NCBI RefSeq assembly: GCF_000003855.2
Contig: NW_003101669.1
Coordinates: 551,740-615,739 of the forward strand
Length of the DNA: 64,000 bases
Reading direction: 5' to 3'
Origin: Blastomyces gilchristii SLH14081
Lineage: Eukaryota; Ascomycota; Eurotiomycetes; Onygenales; Ajellomycetaceae
The translations under genes and the position numbers were made by a program. The notes beneath the pieces are model-generated. The model was not told where the DNA came from, searched no databases, and saw only the letters and a list, made by a program, of their open reading frames with translations. This document shows, one piece after another, positions 22,791 through 35,032 of this stretch; positions within the stretch are counted from its first letter, which is position 1; every line of letters starts with the position of its first letter.

Positions 22791-24766
22791 AAGACAAGAC
22801 TGAGATAAAAATAGAAGTATCACAAGAATCTTCAATCTCACTCATTTTATTTGCAATATACACTGCATATCTATTCAAGAATAGAAATATGAGAATAGTG
22901 AGATCTCTGAGTTATGTGAATGATATTGGTCTAGTCTACAGCTTAAAAACTATTAAAGAGAATTTGAAAGTGATTGAAGAAGCTGCAAAGAAAATCTTTA
23001 TTAGAGCAGATATCAATTAAATTCAATTTAATATGAATAAAACTGAGTTAATTCATATCTTTTCTAGATTCAATGAGAAAGAACTGTCTCTATCTCTTTT
23101 AAATAGAGAGATTAAACTCAGTGTAAATGTCAAATGATTAGAAGTATGATTAAACTCCAAGTTGAACTTTAAATATCACATTCAACAAAGAACTGTCAAG
23201 GCAGAAAGACTATTGAATAACATAATCAGACTATTAAATACAGAGAGAGGTCTATTCTTCCAGACTATGAGACAGTTATATATAGCCTGTATTACATCAG
23301 TAGCTGATTATGAAGTTCAAGTTTAATGAAATAATCAAGAGAATTTCACTGAACTCTTTCAAAGTCTGTAAAACAGAGTCTTGAGAAGAATTCTGAAAGC
23401 ATTCAAATCATCTTCTATTAAAGCAATGAAAATTGAAGCTTCAATTTCTCCTTCTACTATTAGATTTGAAAAGACCTGTATAAACTATACTCTGAGAGTT
23501 ATAAAGATGAGCTTAAATTATATAATCAGAGAAAGAGTTTCATCTTCATTTTCATCAATTAACTCTGGAAATGAACTGGATTAAAATAGATTTCTTGATT
23601 GAAATGAAAATGATTCTTTAAAGAAAATATCTTCTCAACTTTACAGACTATACTCTTTGATTAAAAATCAATTTTCTTCTTTAAATATTGAAAAAGTGAA
23701 TCATGAGATGTTATCTCTCTGGAGAGAAAAGCTTGAATCTCTTATAGACTTATAAATAAGTGAACTATTAAAAGAGAAAGAATGTGAACAGCATTTGAAG
23801 AGAATTTCTACAATCAATATAAAAGACTCTATTCTGATTTATTCAGATGACTCAAAGAATGAGAATCTGAATAGATTAGACACAGGCATTGCTTATACTG
23901 AAGATAATATCAATTTTATCTCAGATTTCTGAAATCTAGACTGTGAATCTGAAGTCTTTGATGCTGAACTATTTATAATAGTGAAAGCTTTCAAACTCAT
24001 AGAAATAAAATCTTATAAAAGAGAAAATAGTTTGAAAGAGACATGAATATTCTATGATAGTCAAGCTGCTTTAAAAAGACTTAGAAATAGTCAGATTTAT
24101 AATGATCAAATGAATCTTGAACTGATCTTAAACTCTGTTTTGAAAATTTAAAAGAGAAGAATATCAAAGCTGATAATTCATCTGCACTGAGTTCCTGCTT
24201 ATATGAATATTCATGGCAATGAATTGGCTGATTCAGCTGTAAAAAAGAGTGCAGAATTAAGCAGATCTATTCAAAAAGTTATGTTCTAGTCTTTTATAAA
24301 GAGAAAAATAAAAGAATCTTGTTTAGATAAGTGAAATGAAAGCTGGCAGAAATAAAAGAAGAGTATACATTATTCAAGATTTAAAACAAAACCCAAGTGG
24401 AAATCTTGTTTAATTAAATGTAAAAAGAAAATATTCTCATCTATAATACAGCTGAAACTAGAACATGGCTATTTCAAATCTTATATACAAAGATTTGATG
24501 ATAGATTTGACTCAATAGAATGCTCATTCTGCAATGCAAATGAGAATTCTGAGTATATTGTAATACACTGTGTGTTATACAATAGTCTCAGAGTCAGATT
24601 GAAAGAGAAGTATGATCTACATCAATTAAATATGAGATTCTTATTCTCAACTGAGACAGAAATTAAATATTTAATAGACTTTCTATCAGAAACTCAAGCA
24701 GCTATAAGAAAATGGCTAAATTCAGAATTATCTGAATATGAAGAGGAGGAAATCAATCAGATATAG
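22709..24766 (+). pseudogene. Tad1-like LINE ORF2 relic: RT C-terminus and RNase H
   Basis: One reading frame runs through this span with a few stops from Trp, Gln and Arg codons. RT signals start near 22805 (QESSISLILFAIYTA) and include YVND at 22913-22924, a mutated YVDD. A thumb-like part and a conserved cysteine-free linker follow. RNase H (about 23830-24270) keeps YSDDSK, EVFDAEL, YDSQAA and GNELAD, that is, all four acidic positions. The end has a C-x-x-C...H...C-like segment (CSFCNANENSEYIVIHCV) and a helical tail ending at 24766. The presence of RNase H fits the Tad1/I group. Endonuclease and early RT are absent through 5' truncation. Confidence 0.8.
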
Positions 24767-25159
24767 TCTGTTAAAACAGTGATATACTATCTTTTAATAA
24801 TTTGTTTTATTACAGTCTTTCTTTACTTTATCTTTTTCTTTCAATTTCTTTCTATCTATCTATTTAATGTGTCTATCTTTAAGACTGTGTTCTCTTTTCC
24901 TTTGTCATGATATTGTCAAATGGTTTCAAAGTATCAGAAGATGTTAAAACACTGCAATTTGTAAACAGTTTTTGTATTCTGAGCTGGAATTTTCTGATTT
25001 TACATATCTGAAATTGATGAATGTATAATAGTTAACTTTACAGATATAGGAAAAACCCTGAGAACTAAAAGTTCTCAGGTAGATGTCATAGTCTCTGACT
25101 GCATACATCTATAATTGAAGAATAATAATAATAATAATACTTTAAACCCTTATACACTC

Positions 25160-26025
25160 AGATAATGTAAGAGATATATGATTTATATATAATCAGCTAT
25201 TCAAGCTGTGAATAACTGTATAAAATAATCTCTTAAGAGTTTTACTAATCTAAGATATTAAACAGTATCAGATGCTTTATCTGAAACTGTAATCACTGTT
25301 CTTTCATTATCTTATAAAAGAACTGTAGAAAAGATCTATTGAAATCACTTAATATCTCTGATAGAATCTGATAAGACGTAGCAATTGACTTCACTATTAA
25401 TCTATCTAAGAGTAAGAATTATAGAAATATTCTGATTATTATAGATTAATTAAGTAAAGATATAATATTAAAATCTTGTAATAAGATAAATACTGAACAA
25501 CTTACTGAAGCTTTTCTACAGAGTCTATTCTATTAGATGTATGAATTACTGAGATCTATAGTATTAAATTAGAGCTGTTAATTCATGAGTACTCTCTGAA
25601 CAAGAATCTATCAAGTTCTCAAGAGTATATATTATCTGTCAACTGTTTATCACTCTGAGACTGATAATACATCAGAATAGATAATTCAGACTATAAAGAA
25701 TTTTCTTTATAAGTTCTACAATCACTTATAAGATGATTGACATAATCTTCTTCTACATGCAGAGGTCACTATTAATGATTAAGATGTTATTTCAATAGAT
25801 ATAAGCTTATTCTTTCTTACACACAGATATCACATGAAAGTATTGAATCTTCTACAGACTATACAGTTTATATCAAACTTCTGCAGTTTAATTCAGATTG
25901 CTGATAATATAGTAATAAAGCTCTGAGACACTCATGACTGAGCAGAAGTCTTCATCATAACTGTGAAATAAAATTAAGAGAATTAAATTAATATCTGACA
26001 AGATTCTGCAGAGCAGTATAAGATA
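25160..26025 (+). pseudogene. LTR-B integrase relic
   Basis: The translation shows DFTINLSKSKNYRNILIIID (the first catalytic Asp block), a later YLSTVYHSETDNTSE block (normally YHPQTDGQTER-like) and the downstream helix. Stops arise from transitions. The order protease-RT-RNase H-integrase is that of Ty3/Gypsy. Confidence 0.7.
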
Positions 26026-26040
26026 GAAGATCTTATGTAA

Positions 26041-26226
26041 TTGAATCTTAAAAATATACACATTACATATTCATCTCATACACTGAATTATCATTATATA
26101 AAGTATAAAGTGATAGAAGTTCTAGACAGTTACAACTATTATCTTGACAAATTATCAGAGATTTATAATATCTTTTATACAAGCTTGCTTTGCTGTGCTG
26201 TCACTCTCTTCTTAACTGACTTCTGA
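26041..26226 (+). pseudogene. LTR-B integrase GPY/F module
   Basis: A 61-codon frame with L..IHITYSSHTLNYHYIKYKVIEVL and a segment ending IYNIFYTSLLC, matching the chromoviral pattern RPSKKLD...GPF.V...N.FHVSLL. The following bases (about 26240-26345) keep a LE-EIKDILDKRF chromodomain start. Confidence 0.7.
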
Positions 26227-26442
26227 CTGACAGCTGCCAGAGATCATAGAAGAAGATAACAAACTTGAATAAGAGATTAAAGATATTCTTGATAAGAGAT
26301 TCTGCAGCCGCAGGCTGACAATATCTTGTGAAATGAGTCAGCTACAATCACCTGACCTGAACTCCGAAATTCCATGTTATCCGAGACCACGGCCCTTGAC
26401 CGATGGGAGCTACGTACAATCAAGAAAGAGAGGGGGGGCTAA

Positions 26443-26775
26443 TATGACAGGCTGCGCCCGATCAATTATATAGACTATTTCATTACACTTCACAGATTCC
26501 TACCGCAGATTTCTACTGCTCTGATTCTCAGTTGCTGATTCTCAGCTGAAAATCTACAGAATTTCTATTCTTCTGCCCTGAAGCTTCATCATGTACAAAA
26601 ACCCCTATTCTTTCATCTCAAAGTTTCACTATGTATATCACTGTGTACATGTATAAATATTCACTCTGATCACTGATTCTCACACTTTCTCTTTCTTTTC
26701 TTCTCTAATGTTTTTGTCTTTATTATATAAGACCTATCAATATCATACTAATCTATTCAGTGTAGGCCTCTTACA
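26443..26775 (+). repeat. LTR-B copy 1, 3' LTR (333 bp)
   Basis: Starts TATGACAGGCTGCGCCC, three G-to-A changes away from TGTGGCGGG of the 5' LTR, and ends CTTACA followed by the CTAAC duplication. Confidence 0.88.
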
Positions 26776-26780
26776 CTAAC

Positions 26781-26891
26781 ACAGCTATTCAGTTTATAAA
26801 GATTGAATTTCAATCTTTTATCAAGATTAGAATTTCATGTGACTGTACAGACTATTAAGATAATAGCAGAATGATAATTAATATTCTGTAA
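26781..26891 (-). pseudogene. Short Copia internal segment between two insertions
   Basis: About 110 mutated bases belong to the interior of the host Copia element, between LTR-B copy 1 and LTR-A copy 1. No motif can be seen. Confidence 0.6.
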
Positions 26892-26896
26892 TTAAT

Positions 26897-27154
26897 TGTA
26901 AGAATAAGCGCTCGCAGGCAATTGTTCAGATGTTTGCAGCTTGGTGTGATATGTACTGTTAACTACTAGAAGTATTCACAGTAGAAAGATAAAATGTAGA
27001 GATCAAATATATAATAGCATTTAAGCTGAGTTGTAAATAGTATTTGTGAACTCCAGTCTATATAGTTGTATATAGTCAAGAGTCACTAACTCTATTAATT
27101 ATATAAGAGATAGAAATAGAGATAAAGAATCTGTAAGAAGTAGAATTTCTTACA
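26897..27154 (-). repeat. LTR-A copy 1, 3' LTR (258 bp)
   Basis: TGTAAG to CTTACA. The left part retains GCGCTCGCAGGC while the right part is strongly mutated. Confidence 0.88.
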
Positions 27155-28026
27155 TACTCTTTCCTCTCTAAGATTTTATTTATAAAGTCTTTCACTGAGT
27201 AACTCTATAGAATCAGCTCAGCACTGTAGTAATATTTACTAAAAACTCTTCACATCTATAAAAAATCTTAGTGAGGAAAAATCTCTTATTACTGTGAAGA
27301 GAAAAGAGTCTATCACTTAGTTTCTTATTCTGTGAGATTCTTTATAATCTACAGATTCTTCTCTGACTATTACACAGATTCATCTTATATCTTTTATACA
27401 GAAGAGTTTCAGTTAACTCTCAATTATTTTCATGAGATTCTTATGTAATTATTATACAGATTCATCTTATAGATGAATCACTCTCTATAAGATTATTCTT
27501 ATCAAAGAGAAGTATTCATAAGTTAATCTTTCACTTATTCTTATAAATTATTGTTCTTTGATACTGTAGAATTGTGAGGAATTTTCTATTCTTTCATTAA
27601 CTCTGTAAAATTATAGAATCAAGATATTCACAGTCTGTAATTACTCTTTATAGTTATATAGAAAGATTCAGATCTGTAATTCATAATCACTTTTTATTTA
27701 CTAGAGTGATCTGACTGTTTCACAGAATCACTCACAGTATAAATAAATCTCTCTAAAGTAGTATAAATATTCTAAATCTATTCACAGAATCTTATCTTCT
27801 TTTTTCTTTTTCTGTAACAGCTCTCATTTTTATAAACTGTGAGTATTCTTATTCATTTATAAAGTGTTTTCACTCAGATGACAGAGAGAGAGTATTTCTA
27901 ACAATATTTATATATTAATTCAAGAATTTCTTAAGAATAAAATTTTTTTTAATTTTAATATTTTTATAAATAATATCTGACTGCTGCTGAGCTTTTTATA
28001 AGTATTTCTATAACTTCTCTAATCAC

Positions 28027-28290
28027 TTTTTACTAGCTGATGAAGCAGAGATATTATTATTTATAACAGTGTCTTTATCTCTCTCAGTCTTATCACTGTA
28101 TCTGATCTTCAGATCAGCAGTCAATTTCATGTCTTTCTCAGATCAGTTTCTGACTTTAAGCAGTATAATTCTCTTCTTTACTGTAAGTCTTCTTATAAGT
28201 AATTTCTTACAGACTCTAGCTAACAGTTCTTATAAAGCTCTCAGTTTTGTCAGTATCTTCTACAGTCTTATGAGCTTATAATCACTCTCT
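28027..28290 (-). pseudogene. LTR-A 3' accessory ORF relic (copy 1)
   Basis: The minus strand here corresponds to the better preserved frame at 52790-53044 in copy 2, with the same ADLKI-YSD-ERDKDT reading near its end. It lies downstream of the chromodomain and before the 3' LTR. A plus-strand frame over the same bases is antisense and probably fortuitous. Confidence 0.5.
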
Positions 28291-30769
28291 CTCTACTCAC
28301 ACAATCTCTGACCAGACATACACAAATATATCTAGGTTTTCTATCAATGATTCTTGTGCTGCAGCACATTTCTGTAATCTCATTATTAATAAGAGATAAG
28401 TTCTCAGATACTTATAAAATCTGAGTAACTAAGATAATACAAATGTTATAAATTCATAATAGAAGTTAATCTGAGCAGATAAGTTCTCTCTCTATATCTT
28501 AATTATTTTCAGACTGAATATTTCAGCATAACTGAGAAAGTAGATACAGCTTTATAAGAGATATCTAGTCATATATATAGACAGTCAGCTCTCAAGACTC
28601 TGCTATAACTATATACACTCTGATATTCAGCTCTTCTGAAGTCTATGCATTTCTGATGATCTTTATATCAAATATAATAATTATCTGTATCACAGATATA
28701 ATACTCTCTGCTTCTTTAAAGAAAGAAATTAATAGTTATAAGAGAATTGAGTCTCACAGATATTAAGAATATGAGTGTGAATTTTCTTTATTTTTTCTTT
28801 ATTAGTCTCTAAATTGTGTTCATGACTCTGTTTTTATTTTCTTATTTTTTAACTTTAATTAGAGTATGATTTCTTCTTCTCTTTATATACATCACAGACT
28901 GTTCATCTCAGTAGAAACTTATTATCTTATAGACTAGAGTTTATAAATAATAGTATTTATATCTTTATTATAATCAGATTCTTAGTGAAGACTATATCAT
29001 TCTAACTTATCAGAATTTACAGTATGAAAGTCATGTCTCAGCTTCTATAGATGTCTTATCTACTCAGATAATTCTCAAGTGAACTCATTTATCTTATCAG
29101 AATATTCTTATCACTGAATCTTGAATCAGAGCTTATAATCTCACTTCTCTAAGTTAATAATCTCTTTAATCTGATATTCTCTTTCACTCTCTAATACTTT
29201 ATAAATAGAGTGATGAGTCATAGAGTTCTCTTCTAAGAATTTCTTATATTCACAGAGTAAAGAGATATGAAAAACATTGTATATCTGTAACTTAAGTGAC
29301 AGTTTTAATCTATAGAACTGTAAACTAACTTTCTTTATAATTTTATAAGACTCTGTCTGTAAGAGATTCAGCTTCTTACTAGATCTCTATATAATAATGT
29401 TTTTTAAACTTAGTCAGACTCTATTATCTTTCTTAAAACTCTTTATAATATACTTAAAGTTATAGTATCTCTTCTGATACTCTTGAGTCTTTCTCAAGAA
29501 TTTACAGACTTTCTTTCAGATCTTCTGAATTCTGTCAGTCTATTCACAGACATTATCACACTCTATAGTATACTCTCACAGATTTATCAAGATTATCTGT
29601 AGATAAGTCTCAGTGAGTATCTCAAAAAGAGTTTTATCTATGCTAACATACTTTGAGTTATTGTATATAAACTCTGTAAGTAATAATCAATATACTCAGT
29701 TATTCTGATTGTAATTGATAAAGCACTGCAGATACTATTTTAATATACTTATCAGATATTCTATCTGATTATCTGTCTGTCAATGAAAAGTCATGCTTAG
29801 ATCTTACAAGATCTTCAGTATAGTTATCAGATCAGATTAGAACTCTTCTATAAAGATTAATTCTCTGTCTGAGATAATGTTCATAGATAACTCATGCAAT
29901 CAGATTACATTATGAACAAAGATATGAGTTAAATTCTTTAACTTCAAGTTCTTATAGATGAATATAAAGTGTATTATCTTGATAAAGTAATTCACTATCA
30001 TCAGTACACTGTTAAAATAGATATTATATATGTTCTTACTTTCAAAGAGACTTATAAGAGTATTCATATCTAGCTATTCTCAAGATTTCTGTAGAATGAG
30101 TAGAGAAGTAAGTTTTTTATATAGTCTGAACTATACTATCTATGAACTCTGATAAACAGTATAAGAATTCACTATCTTCTTCATAAGTTCTCATATCTTC
30201 AGTCAGAAGTATTTTCTTATAAGTAACTTATAAGTTTTAGTATCTATAAAATGACCTGCTAGAGAAGAGTCATGATATCTTTTAATAAGTTCTATATATA
30301 GAAACTTATTTACAGGTATATAAATTCAGTTCTCTCTTCATAAGAGATTATTTAAGTTTCTTTAATTTTTTATTTCTGCAGAGTTAATCTCTGCTGTCAG
30401 CAGTTTCTGAATATACTGAGTATATTCATTCTTCAGTTGTAGTTCAGACAATCTGAATAGAAGATTTTATCAAGACTTATACTCTGTTTTCTCTTATATC
30501 AGGTCTTTTACAGTGCTTCTCAAAGTCTATAAATTCTTCAGATTATAGATACTCTCTTCAAGAATTCTCACAGAGATTCTCAGAGTATTAACTCTCAGTA
30601 TTATAGAAAGTAGTTATACAGACTTCTTCTCTCTCTTCTCTCTCTTCTCTCATGAGAGATTAAGAGACTCTTCAGTCAATCTCTTTATAACACTCAGTCT
30701 GAGTATTTTATAAAGCTTTTCTGTCTTCTCTAGTCTCTCTATATCTGTTATTCTAGTCTTCTTAACAAA

Positions 30770-31080
30770 GTCTGATCTGTGAGAGAGTCTGTCTGCTGAG
30801 TTCTTAGTTCTCTTGATATGTTCTATCTTAAATCAGAACTTACTCAGTCTTTGAGCTCAGTGAATCTGCTACTGTGAGAGTTTCTTAATTAAAGTAAACT
30901 ATTACAAGCTGTTATGATCAGTTCTAATAGTAATCACTGTCACAAGACTCTTAAAGTAGTGATATCAGTAGTGAAAGAATTTCACTATTATAAGAAGCTT
31001 CTGATTATAAATATTATAGTTAATCTCTACAGATTACATCTTCTATGAGAAAAAGATCACTGAAACTCAGTTCTTATTTA
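30770..31080 (-). pseudogene. LTR-A RNase H relic (copy 1)
   Basis: The minus strand reads segments parallel to Gypsy RNase H: a NQKLL.IVKFFHYW stretch (normally D-K-E-L-L-A-I-V), RTDHNSL (TDHK-N-L), then an SKF-FKIEHIKRTKNSADRLS stretch. Frames are interrupted. Confidence 0.65.
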
Positions 31081-31780
31081 ACTGTAGTTATAAGACTATT
31101 TCTGAAATTGTAAAGAAGAAGACATCTGTCTTTAATCTAATTAAGAGTAAGAGATTAAAGTGAAACAGTATCACTATATCTATGAATATCTATTTTAATC
31201 TTGTAAAGATGTTATAAGCTTCTGAAATAAGAAAGTTCTTACCACTCTTTCTTCTTAATAATCTTTTCATTCTTTATTTATAAAATGACTTCTTCTTATT
31301 TTCACTCTTCAGTATATCTGTAAGAGTCAAGAAGATTCTTATAAATATAAAGATAAACTATCTATAGAAATTCACAAAGCTCAGAAAGATCTGAATCTTA
31401 TAAATACTAGTTAACTTCAGCTATGATAGAATAGTCTTAACTTATAAAGATTTCATCTGAATATCATCTGCAGTGATTATATATTCTAGAAAATTAATTT
31501 AATAAGTACTGAAGTTACACTTTATAAGCTTAATATACAGTTCTATCTTATCTAAGATCTTTAATATACTTTATATATACTCAGTGTGTTCTTTCTTCTT
31601 CACAGAGTATATCATCACATTATTCAGATATATTATTATAAAGATATTCAGATATATGCAAAGTATTTTATTAATAAAAGACTGAAATATCATAGAAGTA
31701 TTAGTCAGATCAAAAGATATCACTAGATATTTAAATAATCTCAGTACAGTTCTAAAGACAGTCTTTTATTCATTCTCAGA

Positions 31781-31972
31781 CTATATTTGTAGCTGTGTAT
31801 ATACATTAATTATATTCAGTTGTGTGAATATGACAGCTTCTGTAAGACAGTTAATCACATTCTTAATCAGAGACAGAGAATAGTGACTCTTTATTATCTT
31901 GAAGTTCAGATCACAGTAGTCTATATATAATCTGAGATCTTTATTCTTCTTCTTTATAAATATCACAGACAC
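31781..31972 (-). pseudogene. LTR-A reverse transcriptase fragment (copy 1)
   Basis: A 63-codon frame with SVIFIKKKNKDLRLYIDY, DLN, YSLSLI and FTQLNIINVY, which are the first RT blocks of Ty3/Gypsy. The usual FTKLDL catalytic aspartate is asparagine here. The same reading occurs on the plus strand in copy 2 at about 42800-42985. Confidence 0.8.
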
Positions 31973-32305
31973 TTCTGTGAAGATCTGTGAAGATTAGATA
32001 AAGTCATTCTTTAGATTCTTCTTCACATAGATCTGTAAGACCTCTGTCTCATAATAAGAGAGTTTATAGATTAGTTCTTAGAAGAGTTTCTACTCTTCTA
32101 TCAAATCTATTATCAGATTCTTCTTACAGTGAGAAGAAAGCTCAGCTGTCTTTACTAAGCTGAATATCTCTGTAAGATCTCAGTATTTCTCTGATATCTG
32201 AAGCTCAGGTTTCATAACTGTGAGATTCTCAGACATTTATAAAGTTATTATATAGATGAGTTTGTCTTCTCTAATCAACTCTACAGCATCAATTGATTCT
32301 ATCTT

Positions 32306-32488
32306 CGCATGTATCTAATTGTCACTCCTTTGTATTTTCCTATGTTCTTGTTATCTTGGCGTGGTCTCAACACCTGTATTTCCTCCTGTATAACCAACAC
32401 TTGACCTGTATTTAACATCACGCAAGGACTCATCATAAGCTCCGCTTGCATATGAGTATAATGGAAGAATAATAATAATAATAATAAT
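32306..32488 (+). mobile_element. 183-bp retroposon with (AAT)n tail, not RIP-mutated
   Basis: Perfect 15-bp duplication AATTGATTCTATCTT on both sides (32291-32305, 32489-32503) and an (AAT)n tail. The body contains CG, GG and CC pairs, unlike its host. The last bases before the tail (ATAATGGAAGAAT) match the 3' end of the LINE at 25110-25138 (ATAATTGAAGAAT). No A/B box pair is convincing. It is a SINE-like or strongly truncated retroposon using the LINE machinery. It is missing from LTR-A copy 2. Confidence 0.8.
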
Positions 32489-34089
32489 AATTGATTCTAT
32501 CTTTATAAGTGAGTCTGTTAACACTGATCAGAAGTATAAACCTGACTTATAAATAGCTATGTACAGATTGTGTCTTTGAAGTTATATAAGTCTCAAGTAC
32601 ATGTTATCTGTAATATCTGTGATAATTACAGTTTCTATAAATCTTCTCTAGATTTCAGAGAGATCTTATAATTCAAAGATAACTCTTATAAGTCTCTCAG
32701 CTCTCAGATCTGAGTTCTCACATCCTGCTTATTATAAGAGCAGATTCTCAGTTTTTATCATTCAGCTCATTCACTTCATGAGCTTTAGAGATACTACAGT
32801 GACCTGAGATTCTGAGTTTATCAATACTTTTCATACTTATGAAATAGTAGCACTGCAGTGTAGTCTCTTCTCACAAGTAAGTATTTTTATCAGAGAAGTA
32901 ACAGATTCAGATGTCAGCTTCAAGACTCTTAAGAAGACTGTTACTGACTCTGTTTATAACTTCTCAAATTTCTATTTTAGTTTGTTCAGACAGTTTACAC
33001 AGAGATGTTCTGATTTAGAATAGATGTAATAGAGTCTCTTTTTCTTAATCTCTCTATTATGCACTCTGTTTATAGAAGCTTATGAAGCTTTTTCTCTCTG
33101 CTCAGCAGTCAGATATAAATCTCTCTATATCTTGTCATCTTTTTCTGATAAATCTGTTCTCTGTTATTCTGACTCTTACAGAGTTAATTAGTAGTTCACT
33201 CTTCACAGATCTGTGACTCTCACAGTGATTTATAAGCAGTGAATAAGAGTCATCAGTTTCTTCAGAGTCAAGAACTTAGAGTCTTACTCAATAAGCTTGT
33301 TCTGTATATCTTTATTCAGTCTCTTTATAAATATCATTATTCAGATCTTGTTTCAGAGCTCTGTTTTCACAGATCTCAATTTACATCATAATTTTATAAA
33401 GTGCTGTAAGTAGTCTTCATCAGATTTCTCATCTCTTTTTCTAATATTAATGATCACAGTTCAGATGTTCTCTGTTCAGCTCACAGAGTCTTCTAACTTA
33501 TTCTCTAGATAGGTCTTGAGAACAGACTAGTAAGATCTCTTATGATTATTCTCTAGATAATTCAGCCAGTTCTTGACTTCAGTGTAATAGAGGTCTGTTA
33601 TTACATAGATGACAGCTTCTTCATCTTTTATATCACACAGTCAGACTTGTAAGTCAATTTCAAATGCAAACTTGTAAAAGCTTTTATAGATTATAATTTA
33701 ATAAGTGATCTTAAGTAGTCACAGCTTAAGAAAGTTTCTTTTCAGTTTATAAGTATCTCTGAAGATTATGTCTAGAGACTCAGTTCAAGAGTGTTTACAG
33801 ATAGTAAGTATTTCTTATAGAAAAATAGCTTGATCTTACAGAAGATGCTCAAGAATGTTCTTCACTGAGATTGATTTATTCATGAGTTCAGAGAGTTTCT
33901 CTGTTACAGATGCAGAGAATGATATTCTATAAGTAATTAATAAGTTCTCTGAGACTTCTTTTATGAAGATTATTCATGATTTGAGTGACTGCTTCTGAGT
34001 GTCTGCAGTAGAGTTCACAGAGATTGAAGTATATAAGTTTCTAGTTCTTTCAGTTATAACAGGCAGTTGCTGACTGACTGAGCTTGAAA

Positions 34090-34347
34090 TGTAAGAATAA
34101 GTGCTCACAGATGATTGTTCAGATGTTTACAGCTTGATATAATATATACTGTTAACTACTAGAAGTATTTATAATAGAAAGATAAAATATAGAGATTAAA
34201 TGTATAATAGCATTCAAGCTGAGTTATGAATAGTATTCATGAACTTCAGTCTATATAGTTGTGTGTAGCCAAGGGCCGCTAACTCTATTGATTATGTGAG
34301 AGATAGAAATAGAGGTAAAGAATCTGTGAGAAGCGGGATTTCTTACA
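34090..34347 (-). repeat. LTR-A copy 1, 5' LTR (258 bp)
   Basis: TGTAAGAAATCCCGC at the right end (minus strand); internal sequence starts at 34089. Confidence 0.88.
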
Positions 34348-34352
34348 TTAAT

Positions 34353-35032
34353 TTATAGAGAATTTCTGTTAACAGAGTTTTTTCAGTTATAGTTTAAGTT
34401 CTAAAACTCTATATCTCTTCTTCTTCATTTTAAATATTATCTTAAGATGTTTTATCTGTTAATCTAATATTATCTTATCTGAACAGTAAATATCTGAATA
34501 TCTGTTATTCTTATTAAGAGAATCAGCTTTAAGCTGTTATGTAGATTAAGAAGCCGGTCTGACTGTATCAGAAGCTGTAATCAAATCAGCTTCAAATCAA
34601 GAGAGTGATTTAGAGTGTTTATTAATGAAGCTTTTAAATACTTCAGAAGAATGTTCACTGACAGAGTATAAGTATGAAGAATCATTACTATTAACTGAAT
34701 CAATGAATAGAATATAAGATTGTGAATATATATATGAATAAGATAGTATTGAATCTGTTATCTTAATATTTATTTATTGAATTCTTGTCAATATTATTCT
34801 CTTTCTTTTCTTGCTTTTTTTTTTTGCAATATGATGTGTTTTCTACAAGTCTCTTTTTTAAGTGAGCAGTAGTATTATTGATTAACAAGATCTTAAAATA
34901 TGTCAATACTGATTGAATAAGACAATTTTAACATCTGATAGAAGTATTGAATGAAGCAGTAGTTAAATAATGATTATATTGACAAGGAATTCCGAATTGA
35001 CAGTGTTTTTACACAAAATGAGTCCCATAACC
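34353..35032 (-). pseudogene. Copia 5' internal region (gag side)
   Basis: Mutated host Copia sequence between LTR-A copy 1 and the 5' LTR, where gag should begin. No zinc-knuckle or other gag motif is readable. Confidence 0.5.

Larger units (their letters stand above)
22036..25138 (+). mobile_element. Composite retroposon: tRNA-like head, hairpin-rich RNA module, 5'-truncated Tad1-like LINE
   Basis: One 13-bp duplication, ACTTTAAACCCTT, flanks the whole unit (22023-22035, 25139-25151). The unit starts with a tRNA-like sequence (22036-22116), continues with about 670 bases rich in perfect hairpins and almost free of RIP-type change, then joins at about 22790-22805 to LINE reverse transcriptase. 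It ends in an (AAT)n tail. The LINE part lacks endonuclease and the RT N-terminus, so it is 5'-truncated and fused to a foreign head. Such fusions are known in fungi, for example the MINE composite elements of Magnaporthe. It lies in LTR-B copy 1 between RNase H and integrase. Confidence 0.85.
16859..26775 (+). mobile_element. LTR-B copy 1: Ty3/Gypsy chromovirus with two nested retroposons
   Basis: LTRs at 16859-17191 and 26443-26775 are both 333 bp, with a perfect 5-bp TSD CTAAC (16854-16858, 26776-26780). A polypurine tract with seven G precedes the 3' LTR (about 26425-26439). Relics in order are gag, protease (18732-18980), RT, RNase H, integrase, GPY/F module and a chromodomain trace. Retroposons at 19593-20607 and 22036-25138 split the RT and the region before integrase. 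Without them the element is about 5.8 kb, matching copy 2. Confidence 0.9.
26897..34347 (-). mobile_element. LTR-A copy 1: Ty3/Gypsy chromovirus, minus strand
   Basis: LTRs at 26897-27154 and 34090-34347 are both 258 bp with a perfect TSD TTAAT (26892-26896, 34348-34352). The 5' LTR is at the right. RT (31781-31972) and RNase H (about 30770-31080) relics are clear on the minus strand; integrase and chromodomain should lie at about 28800-30300 by comparison with copy 2. A 183-bp retroposon (32306-32488) is inserted between RT and gag side. Total 7451 bp. Confidence 0.9.

Noticed and set aside
28069..28281. Plus-strand hydrophobic ORF, repeated as 52786-52998 minus
   Set aside because: It is antisense to the LTR-A element in both copies; the sense strand has a more plausible charged reading with a proper stop.
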